DNA of 64,000 nucleotides from Anaspis maculata. Its lineage: Eukaryota > Arthropoda > Insecta > Coleoptera > Scraptiidae. The notes beneath the pieces were generated by a model. The model made no database searches. It was given only the letters and a program-made list of their open reading frames with translations, and was not told the origin of the DNA. The stretch spans positions 35,149,681-35,213,680 of the forward strand of contig OX421965.1 of NCBI GenBank assembly GCA_949128115.1. The letters are read 5' to 3'. A program made the translations under genes and the position numbers. Below are positions 31,935-43,178 of the stretch, one piece after another (positions within the stretch are counted from its first letter, which is position 1; each line of letters opens with the position of its first letter).

Positions 31935-34793
31935 TCATCTTGACACGTATACTGGATCCCCAATGCTTAAAAATCCTGTTCTTCTTACGCCAAGATGTAT
32001 TCCCATCACCGGAGATTTCTCTGGACCAACGCTCATGCGGTAGCTAAAATAGAGATTGTGTCATAAGTCCAACTGATTCTACGAAGAGGCACAATGGATT
32101 TACGTTTCCAGAGTCTTTAATGGTTCCCTATCTGCATTTCTTATTCCAGTATTGGTGTCAATAGTCGTCAACCCACACCTGTTGCACTCTTTCACATTTC
32201 TTAAAATTATACCATTCCCAATTTTAATCCATTCCCAGCCATCTTCAACGTACGGTAACAGATCTGGGCAATCCACAACGATATTGGGTCTAAAGTTCTC
32301 GGCGACCACATTAGAGTTATGAATTTTCGAATTCATGTCTTCGACAGACCTTTGGTTGACTAGCAGGAGACTGGTCAAGTATGAAAATAGACCCTGGAAT
32401 CAAACTTCTGCATTTGAAAGAAGTGATTAAGTGGTTATGCAGAAACATACAGTAGATTCACTATCTAAATTCTTGTAGTAACTCAACAAAAACTGATGGG
32501 TTTTGGCAATGTTCCTCTTATGACTGCCGTCATTGTATGTCAAGCGAAGCCCATTAGTGTTACAGTATTTGGAAAACCAAGAGGCTGCTTCATTTCCACA
32601 GTCAATGCCAGTGATATTTTCATCTAGCCAGCATCTACATAATTAGAATTAGGCATTATTGAAGCAATAATAAGGCCAAAAGGTAACAAAAACAGAAAAA
32701 TGCAACACTACCACTCCTTCTCAAAAAAAGCTTTTGTCTTCAAAAAAATTAAATCGGTTGAAAATTTCGCTAGTAAAAAATTTAGGTATTTAGAATTGTG
32801 CAGAGAAAGATTGAGAAAATGGTAGATAAAAGATCGGTGAGGGGGGCGGAACAGGATGGCTCGAGAGTATTCATGCAGTATTGTTCACGGGATCGGATGA
32901 CCACTCCACAACATCTGACTCTAGGTATACTAGTGAAACGTGAAATTGGCTGGAATTGCTGATACGAACTGCAATAAGATGGCCATACGTGGTAATGGTT
33001 TTTGGTTCCCGTCCTTGTTGGGAATTTCCACGTGTAGGGTTGGCATGCCCGGGGCATTGAAAGTTACGTGATTCCCATCGCGATTAGACACGCTAACAAG
33101 CACCAGTTTTGGGTAATGTCTCGCGGTTCTTGATTTGTTCGTTTGCATATCATAAACCATGAATTCCCTGGAAATATTTCCAAATTCATTTTAAAGACAC
33201 GTGACATGTGTGTAGATATAGTATGTGCAGCTGAACTGTGATCCGAGTGACCTCGGCAAATTTTCCAGTTAAAATTGTAGGCTTGAGGCTGTCAATAGCT
33301 GTATTACACTACACAATTTCTTGTACAACTTCTTGTACAATCTGTCAGTTGAACAATCAAGTTCATTGTTTTTTGACACTATTTTGGCAGATTGTTCAAG
33401 AAATTGTGCAAGAAATTGTGTAGTGTAATAAAGTTATTTTACCTGGCCCAAGAGCTGAATTATATTGTCTGTCAAACTGATATCAAGATGTTGAAACCGA
33501 GAAAATGCAGAGACCGCAGAGACGTGCTACCGTTGTTTAGACATCAAAACCGTACAGCCCCATTTCAAACTTCACGGCATTCAATATTTGTCTTGACGGC
33601 AAGGCGGCGTCGACACAAACTCGTCCCGCCAGGCCTCAAAACTGAGGTCAAAAATGGCAAATTGAATGCAGCAACATTAACTGCGGTCCAATATGCAACT
33701 TTGAACAGCTGGGTTTTGAAATTTGGGATATTGAACTGTAAATCCTGCTGCTAAGGCAGAGCCACAGCAGACCGCTGGAGTGTTCCTTGTTCTGACAATA
33801 GTTGTTCAGAACTTTTCGACTCGAGCAGGCCAAAAGTTCGGTGCTTCCAGTACAACACTTTTCTTGAAGCTGCGGCATCGCATTTTTCAAGTTGGACGCG
33901 CTGAAAAATCGAACTCGCTATTTTTCTCGACTGTCAAATGTACAGTCCATCTTGATTTTGTTGTTCATTGATGATACAAATTAAAAAGAGGTCGGAAAAC
34001 CACGCCATATTCCAATAAGAAGAAGAGAAGCGTCAGTCGCCACGTCCCGCAAAAACCCATCCATCTGTAGCGGTAATGTGCGAAAAATGCGTTTCAAAAG
34101 TGGTCCGGGCCACATTGCGCGTGTCGTCGTGAATTATCGTGCCTAATATCGCCAGTGCAGCCAGCCGCGAAGTCTTGGTAATTTTCTCAGCGTTTTTTTA
34201 TGGATCAGATTTTCAAACCGAAGTACTCTGCCGTGCTAAGCCTAATGCGCGTATCTACATTTTGATAAATTTGATACACTGCAGTTTTATGCCAAGTTTT
34301 TATGCCGTTATGATATAGTATAATATGAATAAAGCAGTTATTTGAGAGCTCTAATTATTGCGCTATCCATGTATAATCATAACCATATGATCGCAAACAT
34401 CATTGCCCCTAAAATATGAGCATGAAAATGCAGTGTATCAAATTTATCAAAGTGTAGATACGCGCTTTAGGCTTAGCACGGCAGTACTATTCTCTCAGAT
34501 CCCTAGAATCGGAGTTCAGCTGGATGACCTTCATCAGATAAGTACCTGTCTCGTAACCGAATCTTTTGCTCATTTGCTTCAAATTGCGCCAGGCCTTCCT
34601 TGGTACATACTGCTTTGTCCAACGCCAGCCACTTTCCACTTTTGAGTGGGTAAATCAGAAGCTTCTTGACAGTCCCTACTCGAACCCAGTCTGAAGGAAT
34701 TCGACGACCTCTCCATTTTTGGAAGTAGGCGATTCCTACATAAAATATAACAGTTACCAAAGTTCCAACTAAGATAGTTTGTTGAGCACTCAT
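31935..34793 (-). CDS. mARC-like MOSC-domain molybdoenzyme, copy A
   Basis: Five exons: 34793-34546, 33167-32989, 32634-32451, 32393-32104, 32043-31935. The protein begins with a membrane anchor (TILVGTLVTVIFYVGIAYF), then the MOSC N-domain (VGTVKKLLIYPLKSGK) and the MOSC domain (FRPNIVVDCPDLLP, NVKECNRCGLTTIDTNTG, GDPVYVSR at the end). mARC enzymes reduce N-hydroxylated compounds at a molybdenum cofactor bound by a conserved Cys, here in the CNRCGLTT motif. They sit on the mitochondrial outer membrane. Each exon differs from copy B by a multiple of three except exon 2 (179 against 180 bases), which breaks the frame at the exon 2-3 junction. Either a base was lost or another donor is used. 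It lies 133 bases downstream of PGP copy A on the same strand. Confidence 0.8.
33304..33428. mobile_element. 125-bp MITE in mARC-A intron 1
   Basis: Arms of about 43 bases (TTACACTACACAATTTCTTG onward) are inverted, with TA on both sides. It has a short loop and no coding. Confidence 0.85.
34222..34488. mobile_element. 267-bp MITE in mARC-A intron 1
   Basis: Inverted ends AGTACTCTGCCGTGCTAAGC and complement continue for about 60 bases (GATACACTGCA and complement). The corresponding position beside the duplicate exon fragment near 38430 lacks it, so it arrived after the block duplication. Confidence 0.8.
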
Positions 34794-34925
34794 TGTGAAC
34801 GACTGAAAATCTGCGTTATCTCAATCCTTCTTGATCGTCTTGATTTATAATTATAACAAAGGCCATAAAAAACACATTGCTTTAATAATAAGTTCTTATC
34901 TAAACATCGTTCCGATAAACTTCAA

Positions 34926-37079
34926 TTATTTGTTTAGTTTTTGAGTATCACGTATAATATCATTGAATACACCCAGGTGTTCGATGTAGTAATCAGGTTT
35001 GAACTCTTCCGGCCATTCCCATTTATCGATCGCTTCAGGTGGGGTCAATCCAGACAGAACCAGAAGTTTTTTGTAGCCAAAATTAGTACCAAAACCCATA
35101 TCCTCTGGCACACTAAGATAAGAAAATCAAACCATCTTCGTTTTTGCAAAGTACTTGGTTCAATCTACTCACGAATCACCAATGAAGAGAACTCGAGATG
35201 GGTCTTTGATGTTGTAAGTTTTCTTGACGTAATCGTTCAAATGCGTACTTGGCTTGGCTAGAGGCAACGCTTTTCTTCCACTAAGGTCTTCCACGGCCTT
35301 TTGGAAACACCCAGGACCAATCAGGACGAATTTGGGAGTAATTGGCGCCCGGACATCCGTGGCTCCTTTGATGAAAATTACGTCTGGTCTCTTCAGATAT
35401 GTAACGGCTTTTTGCAGTTTCACGAAGGACAAGTTGATGTCAGCGTCTACTATGACAGCTCCCACCTTTTCGTCATCCACCAGTTCTTTGACTAGAGCTT
35501 TAACATTTTCTTCGACTCTATCAGGCTTGAAATATAATTTGTTTAGGTAAAAATATAAAATAAGGTGGTGAAACTAAATTGAGAGGTCTTGAGATTTGGT
35601 TGTTATTATGTAACTTATCTAAAAAATTATCTGCCTTGGTAGGTATTGACAATACAAATAGAGAAGACCATATGTTATCACCACCGTCGCGTCGTCACGG
35701 ATATTGGGGCATCAAAAATCAGCCAACCTTTTTTGAATGATGGACTCGCCTGGTTCCTACGCAACCGTAAAAATCCGTGACGACTATGGTCTTTACTGTT
35801 TGTATTCTCTATGTGATCCCTGTTCTCTATATTTGAAGCTTGAAAACATCTCCAGTGCAATCTCAAAATATCCTGATTCTTCCAATTCAGATAAGTAAAT
35901 TACAGTTTGATTGTGCTGTTTTTGGGTCAGCTCGATTTTGTTCATACATACCGTTTTGTCATCGTATACTTTGATCCCGGCTTTTTCAATGTCTTTCTTC
36001 AAACAGTTCATGCCGATGATATAAACCTCTTTGGAGAAGTTGATGCTTTTCAAGTGCGAAATCATGGCCAACGCGGGTGTAATTAAATCCCCATTTTCCA
36101 CCTTGAAACCGGCATTGTTCAGTTGATCGATGTAAACATCGTGAGGTTTGGTGCAGTTGTTGGACACGAACCGGATTCTCTTGCCTAGCTTCTTCAGGTT
36201 AGACACCGCCTCATCTGTTCTTGGTATCTTTTGGAGCAACAGCCACAGTACGCCTTCAAATTTAAAGGTCTGTTAAGTCGACAAGTCATTGGTAAGGGAA
36301 TTTGCTGAACTTAGGATCAGTTAATCAGTTCCAGTTTATATTGAAACTTGGTTTGGTTCAAGTTTGGTTGAAATTGTTGCGACAATAGTTATTCTCACAG
36401 TGACCTAATTGAGTTTCAAAATTGAACTGGAAGTGAGCAACTGCGGGCTTAAGGACGGCATTTCCTACTGTTTTTTCTTTAAACGTGAGTTTCATGAAAA
36501 CCAATGGAATGAAAGAATTTAAAAAAAAGGTGATCCAAAGTCAAGTATGAAAACGTATCAGAATTTGAAAATTTTAAAATTCAAAAAAATCAAAATCAAA
36601 ATTCAAAATTCAAAAAATTTATAAAAATTTCGAAAAAAGACCTTTATTCTCTTGCCAACCCATATTTGAATAGCTCATTTTTTTGTTACATTTTTATCTG
36701 CACAGATTTGGTAGAAACTCACGCCACAAGAGTCTATCTCTTTCGCTCTGCAGCTAATCCGCAGTATGTATGGAAGCCGCACCTCAGACCCGGGATAGTT
36801 TGTTTCATAGCCTCTTGTCTATCTACTGGATTCAAAATTGCAGGAAATAGGTATATGAGGTAAAAAGAAATACGAAATTTTGGGGGAGTGAGTTTAGGGA
36901 AACTTCAACTTTAGGTAAACCACATAGATACAGGACAGGAAACACTGCAGTAGTTACGAGTAGTAGTTTGTTTACAGGTAAGATTTCAAAAACTCACCAT
37001 CAACATCGGACAAGATGTCGTCGAAGGAATTGAGGAACTCCAGTTGCTCGGCGGTGCTGACCTGAGCGAGATTCTTCAT
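34926..37079 (-). CDS. HAD phosphatase, PGP / 4-nitrophenylphosphatase-like, copy A
   Basis: Four exons (37079-36998, 36253-35952, 35525-35173, 35112-34926) splice to 307 residues. HAD motif I is SDVDGVLW, split by intron 1 (nucleophile and acid Asp both present). Motif II is FVSNNCTKP. The cap region includes NGDLITPALAMISHLKS and KVGAVIVDADINLSF. Motif III Lys is in LAKPSTHLNDYV. Motif IV is VLFIGDSVPEDMGFGTN. Family members dephosphorylate 2-phosphoglycolate, glycerol-3-phosphate or pyridoxal phosphate in the cytosol, and insects often hold several tandem copies. The family is about 300-320 residues, so this one is complete. The motif III glycine (usually GKPS) is Ala here. Intron 2 carries a MITE absent from copy B. 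Confidence 0.92.
35647..35830. mobile_element. MITE in PGP-A intron 2, absent from PGP-B
   Basis: Inverted arms (CAATACAAATAGAGAAGACC and, on the other side, GGTCTTTACTGTTTGTATTC; also CGTCGTCACGGAT and complement) enclose a loop of about 75 bases. The matching place in copy B reads GGTAGGTATTTGAAGCTTG without it, giving a direct empty site. Confidence 0.8.
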
Positions 37080-37660
37080 CTTTCAAGTTTCAAACACTAC
37101 ACGAAAACCGCAAACGTAGATATTTATATATCCTAATTGTTGGAAGGTTTATTTTCTACTGCCGTTGTATCTTTGTTCCTTTTTTCCTCATTTACTTGAT
37201 CTATGCGCTGATAAGGAGCTATGTTGAGCGTTGGGTCGCACTTATCGAACTGAACTTATCTAAGAGGAAGGAAACAATAGTAACATTAGTAATGGGAAAT
37301 TCACAAAAAGTCAAATCTCCTACTTTCGGTCAGTGAAAAGATAGGTGCCGATCTACTTAAACAATCCTTAATATCGCCCTGCTGCGAAATTCTGAATCAC
37401 ACTCGCTTCGTAACAAGCGCCCAGTAATTGTTAAAATTTGCCGACAGCAGCTGGTGAGTGTTCAGTCACCCCACCCGCAGGTTGTTATGTGGAAAAAAAT
37501 ACAGGATTTTTTGTACGCATTGATGTTAAATCCAAGGACAAAGTGCTTGTTTATAACATTTATCCAAGGAGTTCCTCTAAGTTTATTGCCAGATTTTCCA
37601 TCCCATCAGTTTTTTGTTTTGTGAAGAAGTTTATTTATTTCTACTGACCGGTTTCGAGGG
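37080..37660. promoter_or_regulatory. Duplicated upstream region of PGP-A
   Basis: Sequence upstream of the start is shared with the region before PGP-B (40542-41030) for over 400 bases: CGCTGATAAG near 37208 and 40661, GAGCGTTGGGTCGCACTTAT near 37225 and 40681, GCAGCTGGTG near 37445 and 40932. Promoters were therefore copied with the genes. The stretch 37660-38330 shows no gene; CCGGTTTCGAGGGCCTCTGG near 37648 looks like a repeat-derived word. Confidence 0.6.
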
Positions 37661-38506
37661 CCTCTGGTCCCTTCTCGTCAGAGTATCTACATAAGAACTA
37701 AAATAATAATATAACAATGCAAATGGAATATACAACAGTACGTACCGAAAAGTGAATGTAAAAAGAGATAAAGCACTGAAAAAGATAAATCTGACGTAGG
37801 TATACATTTAATTGAAGATGTTACTATGTGCTTGATAAAGGTAATTGTTAAGTGAATAATGATGTTAAATATTGAACAAGTATTTTGAATGACTGTGTCG
37901 AATCTATGCCTAATGACCCCCACAATGCATTAGGTATCGGAGGTGACTATTGACGTGTATGGTGTTGACTAGTGGAAATGGAAAAATGTTATCGATATCT
38001 AATGCATGGTAAAAGTCACCAAACGAAAACTCAAGACAATCATTCAAACAATGAACGGAGTTGTTTTGTTACAAAGTTCTAGAATTTCAAGGTTATCCAA
38101 AAGTCGTCCTATATCACAAAAATGTAAAATTTCTAAATTTTAATCTCTTAAGAAATTGTGGTTTTCGGATAAAAGGTGGTTGGCAAAAGAAGAGAATGTG
38201 TCTGACATGGAGCTCCCTTGCGGGCCCCAAAGCGGAGGCAAATGGCAAATTGGATGTCATTTTGGGTTTTGTGGAATTTTGAGTATTAAACTTGTTGCAC
38301 GTGAATCCTGCTGCGAAGGCAGAGCCAATCTGTAGCGGAAATGTGCGAAAAATGCATTTCAAAAGTTTGAATCACCGTGAGGCTGCAAAGTTTAGCCGAT
38401 TTTCTCAGCAATTTTCAATTGATTTTCAAACTCAGAAACAAAATCATTCAATTTACTTGAATCACAATTTAGCTGGTTGACCTTCATCATCAGGTAAGTG
38501 CCTGTC

Positions 38507-38700
38507 TCGTAACCGAATTTTTTTCTCAATGACTTCAGATTGTGCAAGGCCTTCCTTGCTACATTCAGCCTTGTCCAAAGCCATCCATTTCCCACTTTTG
38601 AGTGGGTAAATCAGAAGCTTCGTCACAATCCCTACTCGAATCCGCAGTCTGACGGAATCCGACAACACCTCCATTTCTGGAAGTATGCTATTCCTACATA
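38507..38700 (-). pseudogene. Decayed mARC exon 1 copy
   Basis: Minus-strand sequence closely matches mARC-A exon 1 (TKLLIYPLKSGKWMALDKAECSKEGLAQ, RLRDR). A deletion removed the start codon and most of the membrane anchor. Two extra bases (CTGCGGATTCG where copy A has CTGGGTTCG) break the frame. The exon-end donor changed from GT to GC. No other mARC exons follow downstream before 37.1 kb. It is the relic of the block duplication that also made PGP-B, standing 106 bases past the PGP-B stop. Confidence 0.88.
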
Positions 38701-38806
38701 AGAAATCTCAATCCTTCTTGCTCGTCTTAAATTATAACAAAGGACATTAAAAAACACGTTGCTTTAATAATACGATCTTATCTAAACATCGTCTGATGAA
38801 CTTCTA

Positions 38807-40541
38807 TTATTTGTTTAATTTTTGAGTATCACGTATAATATCATTTAGTACACCCAGGTGTTCGACGTAATAATCAGGTTTGAACTCTTCCGGCCATTCC
38901 CATTTATCGATCGCTTCAGGTCTGGTCAATCCAGACAGAACCAAAAGTTTTTTGTAGCCACAATTAGTACCAAAACCCATATCCTCTGGCACACTAGAAT
39001 AAGAAAATCAAACCTTCGTTTTTGCAAAGTACTTGGTTCAATCTACTCACGAATCACCAATGAAGAGAACTCTAGACGGGTCTTTGATGTTGTAAGTTTT
39101 CTTGATGTAGTCGTTCAAAAGGGTACTTGGCTTGGCTAGAGGCAACGCTTTTCTTCCGCTGAGGTCTTCTACGGCCTTTTGGAAATACCCAGGACCAATC
39201 AGGATAAATTTGGGAGAAACTGGCGCCCGGACATCCGTGGCTCCTTTGATGAAAATCACGTCTGGTCTTTTCAGATATGTAACGGCTTTCTGCAGCTTCA
39301 AGAAGGACATGTTGATGTCAGCGTCTACTATGACAGCTCCCACCTTTTCGTCATCCACCAGTTCTTTGACTAGAGCTTTAACATTTTCTTCGACTCTATC
39401 AGGCTTGAAATATAATTTGTTTGGGTACAAATATAAAATCAGGTAGTAAAACTAAATTGGGAGGTCTTGAGATTTGGTTATTATGTAACTTATTCTTTTG
39501 TATACATTAAAAATTATTTAGGTAGGTATTTGAAGCTTGAATCTCAAAATCTCCTGAATCTTCCTATTTAGATAATCAAATCACAGTTTGATCATGCTGT
39601 TTTTGAGCCAGCTTGATTTTGTTCATCTTTCACATACCGTTTTGTCATCGTATACTTTGATCCCGGCTTTTTCAATGTCTTTCTTCAAACAGTTCATGCC
39701 GACGATATAAACCTCTTTGGAGAAGTTGATACTTTTCAAGTAAGAAACCATGGCCAACGCGGGTGTAATTAAATCCCCATTTTCCATAGCGAAACCGGCA
39801 TTGTTCAGTTGATCGATGTAAACATCGTAAGGTTTGGTGCAGTTGTTGGACACGAACCGGATTTTCTTGCCTAGCTTCTTCAGGTTAGACACCGCCTCGT
39901 CTGTTCTTGGTATCTTTTGGAGCAACAGCCACAGTACGCCTTCGAATTCAAAGGTTTCATAAGTCTACAAGTCATTGGTAAGGGAAAGGAAAAGTTGGTG
40001 AGTTTAGGGCCAGTTTTTCAGTTCCAGTTTATCTTGAAACTTGATTGGGTTCAAAGTTTGGTTGGAATTATTGCGGCAACAATTAATTATCCCCACAGTG
40101 ACCAAAATGAGTTTTTAAATGAAATTGAAAGTGAGCAACTGGGCCTTAGACAGTTCTAACTTGGGACAGCTAGTAGAATTTTTGACTTCCATACCGACAG
40201 ACCAGTTTAGTACTGAATAATTAGAATCCACTTAAGACACGAAAGTTTTTTTTATACCCTCTTGTCTACCCACTGGATTCAAAATTACAGGAAATCTATG
40301 AGGGAAAAAATATTTCGGCAGAAAATTTAAAACGGGAACACGAAATTCAGGGGAAGTGATTTTAAGGAAACTTCAGGTAAACCACATAGGTACAGGACAG
40401 GAAACACTGCAACAGTTACGAGTAGTGGTTTGTTTGCAGGTAAGATTTCAAAAACTCACCATCAACATCGGCCAAGATGTCGTCGAAGGAATCGAGGAAC
40501 TCCAGTTGCTCGGCGGTGCTGACCTGAGCGAGATTCTTCAT
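38807..40541 (-). CDS. HAD phosphatase, PGP-like, copy B
   Basis: Four exons (40541-40460, 39939-39638, 39403-39051, 38993-38807) with exactly the same exon lengths as copy A give 307 residues. All HAD motifs are intact: DVDGVLW, FVSNNCTKP, LAKPSTLLNDYI, FIGDSVPEDMGFG. Differences from copy A are scattered substitutions (D for N near the N-terminus, A for S before DVDG, Y for C at GPGYFQKA). No stops or frameshifts occur, so selection has kept both copies. Spacing to the decayed mARC exon mirrors the PGP-A / mARC-A arrangement. Confidence 0.93.
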
Positions 40542-41029
40542 CTTTCAAGTTTCAAAGACTACACAAAAGCCGCAAACGTAGGTAGTTATATCCTTATAAT
40601 TGAAAGGTTTATTTTCTACTGCCGTTTTATCTCCGTTCTTTTTTTCTCGTTTAATCTATGCGCTGATAAGAATTTATGTTGAGCGTTGGGTCGCACTTAT
40701 CGAACTGAACTTATCTAGGAGGAAGGAAACAATAATAATAATAGTAACATTAGTAACGGGAAATTCACAAAAAGTCAATTCACCTACTTGCGATCTCTAC
40801 TCTGATGGAACAGTGGAGAGATAGGTAGAGTACCGATCTGCTTAGGCAATTCTAAATATTGCCCTGTTGCGAAATTCTGAATCATATATTCGCATCATAA
40901 CAAGCGCCCAATAACTGTTAATTTGCCGAGAGCAGCTGGTGTGTCGCTGGTGAGTGTTCAGTCCCAGTCAGTCACCCGCAGGTTGTTGTAACGTGGAAGA
41001 AAAAGATTTGATTTTTCGTACGCAAAGGT

Positions 41030-41167
41030 GTTAAGGACAGAGTTATATTGGTGAAATAGCGTTGCGGATCAATCCCTGGGGGTGTATTCCTTGACAGAAT
41101 CTTATTATCTAGGTCGCTTTCGAAAGCTACAAGGATGTACTTTGGTTTGAGCCCATTGGCATTTCAA
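41030..41167. repeat. Partial copy of the 53.7-kb hairpin family
   Basis: Contains GCGTTGCGGATCAATCC, CTTTCGAAAGCTACAAGGAT and TTTGAGCCCATTGGCATTT, matching one arm and the centre of 53707-53906 (centre in opposite order). A truncated or rearranged member. Confidence 0.65.
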
Positions 41168-41782
41168 AAATCGAAAAATAAAAAAAAAATTTTTTGAATA
41201 TTCGAATCTTTTTTTGAACAATAACAGAAATAAACATGACAAATTCTACATAATAATAATAATGAAAGAAGGAAATCTCAAGACTGCCATCGCTTTTGTA
41301 TTTGGAAAACAGAAATGTTTTTTCTGTTTGTTACCAGAAATTCAATATCCCCTATTTTTGCCGAAAGTTCAGGTATACTTAGGTACAGGTACACTGGTAC
41401 ATCATCTTTTCTGTGTACCTATCTACGTAATAAAATGAGCAATAGTGTTAAGCATGAATTTCAAATTGAAATAATCTCATAATAAGCCATATATTTTGAG
41501 CGCCTAATCTTTGTTTATTCAATTTCGGTCGAGGCTCATCAGGTGCACGTGCTCAGAACAATAAGGTGATTAACCAGACATGATTAGGTAGGTACTGAAT
41601 AGTAGTTTACGATACGAGTTGACTGTTACATAAGTGGTTTTCAGACACGAAGCCGAAATTTGCAGAACGAGGGCGCAGCCCGAGTTCTGTAAGAGGCTGA
41701 GTGTCGGAAAGAATCTTGTGTAACCAACATAACAAACACGTAAAAGTAATAACTACCTACCTCTTTGGGCATAGGTATAGCG

Positions 41783-42294
41783 CGATGTGACGGAGATGAA
41801 GTGTCTACCCTGACCGGGACTCGAACCCGGGTCTTCCATTTGCCGGATGGATACTCTGACCACTAAGCTATCGGGGGAGACAACAGTTCCTCCGTCACAT
41901 GCCCACATGAGAGCCGCCACAGTACTCCCCCTCCAGAGATGTCGTTCGTCTCGTATGTACCCCTGCGTTCGCCGTACTTATGGACCGTTGACCGTTGTTC
42001 AGTACACCCCAGCTAGGGCGACGGATAGGACGTGGGTGGACGTAGGACAGGGAAGTGGCGGTGCTGTTTATTTGTTAGTTGCTTGCTTTGTACCTCTTTG
42101 CCTGAGTTGCATGTTGCGTGCGTGCTGCTTATGTTCGGGGTCACCATTTACAGGCGAGATGTGACGGAGAAAAAGTGTCTACCCTGACCGGGACCCGGGT
42201 CTTGCATTTGCCGGATGGATACTCTGACCACTAATCTATCGGGAGAGACAACAGTTCCTCCGTCACATGCCCACATGAAAGCCGCCACAGTACT
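41783..42294. repeat. Direct duplication carrying a tRNA-like sequence
   Basis: Two direct copies (41783-41924 and 42155-42294) each run from GATGTGACGGAG to GCCGCCACAGTACT. Read on the minus strand, copy 1 holds a tRNA-like stretch (about 41877-41806). It has box A TAGCTTAGTGG, an anticodon-like stem TCCAT/ATGGA with loop CCGGCAA, and box B GGTTCGAGTCC with a CCCGG stem. Position 33 is C rather than T, the acceptor stem has mismatches and no T-run follows, so it looks like a tRNA-derived repeat rather than a tRNA gene. Copy 2 has lost six bases covering box B. GATGTGACGGAG and CTCCGTCACATGC at the edges form an inverted pair. Confidence 0.7.
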
Positions 42295-42409
42295 ATACCT
42301 ATAAGTGTACAGAATGGATGTATACACTGGGGTGATCTTAAACCTATGTTCTTATTTTGAGAGGCAAATGACACAATCATTCTGACTTAAACATCCAAGG
42401 GGTAAACCA

Positions 42410-42705
42410 CCGTCGGCAGTCCTGGTACAAATTTCGGGCAGTCAAAACGGATTTCACGGCAATCAACAGGCAGTTACGGCAGTCAAGTCGGCAGTCAATC
42501 AAGTCGGTATAGTCAAGTGGGGAGTCTCGGAAGTCTAGGCAGATTTTCTTGGCAGTTAGTAGGCAGTCACGGCAGTCAAACTAGCAGCACGGCAGTCAAT
42601 ACAAAGTCACGGCAGTCAAGATGGCAGTCAAAGCAGTCAAGTCGGCAGTCACAGGCAGTCAAGTGGGCAGTCACGGCAGTCTTGGCAGTCCTGGCTCAAA
42701 TTTTC
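42410..42705. repeat. GGCAGTCA-type degenerate tandem array
   Basis: About 25 imperfect copies of an 8-12 base word around GGCAGTCA(CGGCAGTCAAGT). An open frame through it (from 42517) is a by-product of the repeat and is not called a gene. The flank 42706-43178 shows nothing I can support. Confidence 0.85.
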
Positions 42706-43178
42706 GCGTGGTGATTCACCCTTCGCAAACATCATTGAAAAAAATATGTCGATGCACTGTAATTCCTCAGACATTCTGGAAATTCAATTGAAAATCGTTA
42801 CAATTTATTGTTCGCTCAACAGTAACAGTCTACGCAGAAATTGAATCATTTTCTCGTGCTTAGAGTGACCTGCGTTTCCCGAATCACGCGCGTTGCGCTG
42901 CCAGCTAGACTCTCAGCAGCCGACTTGAGGCACGCTAAAATATTTTGCCTTTAGGTAACTACGTGTAGATCATGAGAAAAGATGAAACTCATTGAAAAAT
43001 GAGCTAACAAGAAACAGCTACGTGGGGAGGGTAGGGTGGACAGAAAATTAAAAAAAAAGTGAACATCTATTTTCTTCGGGTATTCGTAGGTGGGTATTAA
43101 TTAAACATTGCAGAACAACTACATTGCCAATGCACAGTTTTTCGGAAACAATATTTTCTTCAGAGCACCCCTTATTGA

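Noticed and set aside
35301..35495. Plus-strand frames over PGP exons (also 39132-39446 and 21147-21651)
   Set aside because: Antisense shadows of conserved coding exons of PGP-A, PGP-B and ASNA1.
42517..42714. A 65-residue open frame rich in Ser and Gln
   Set aside because: Produced by the GGCAGTCA tandem array, whose word length varies and shifts the frame.
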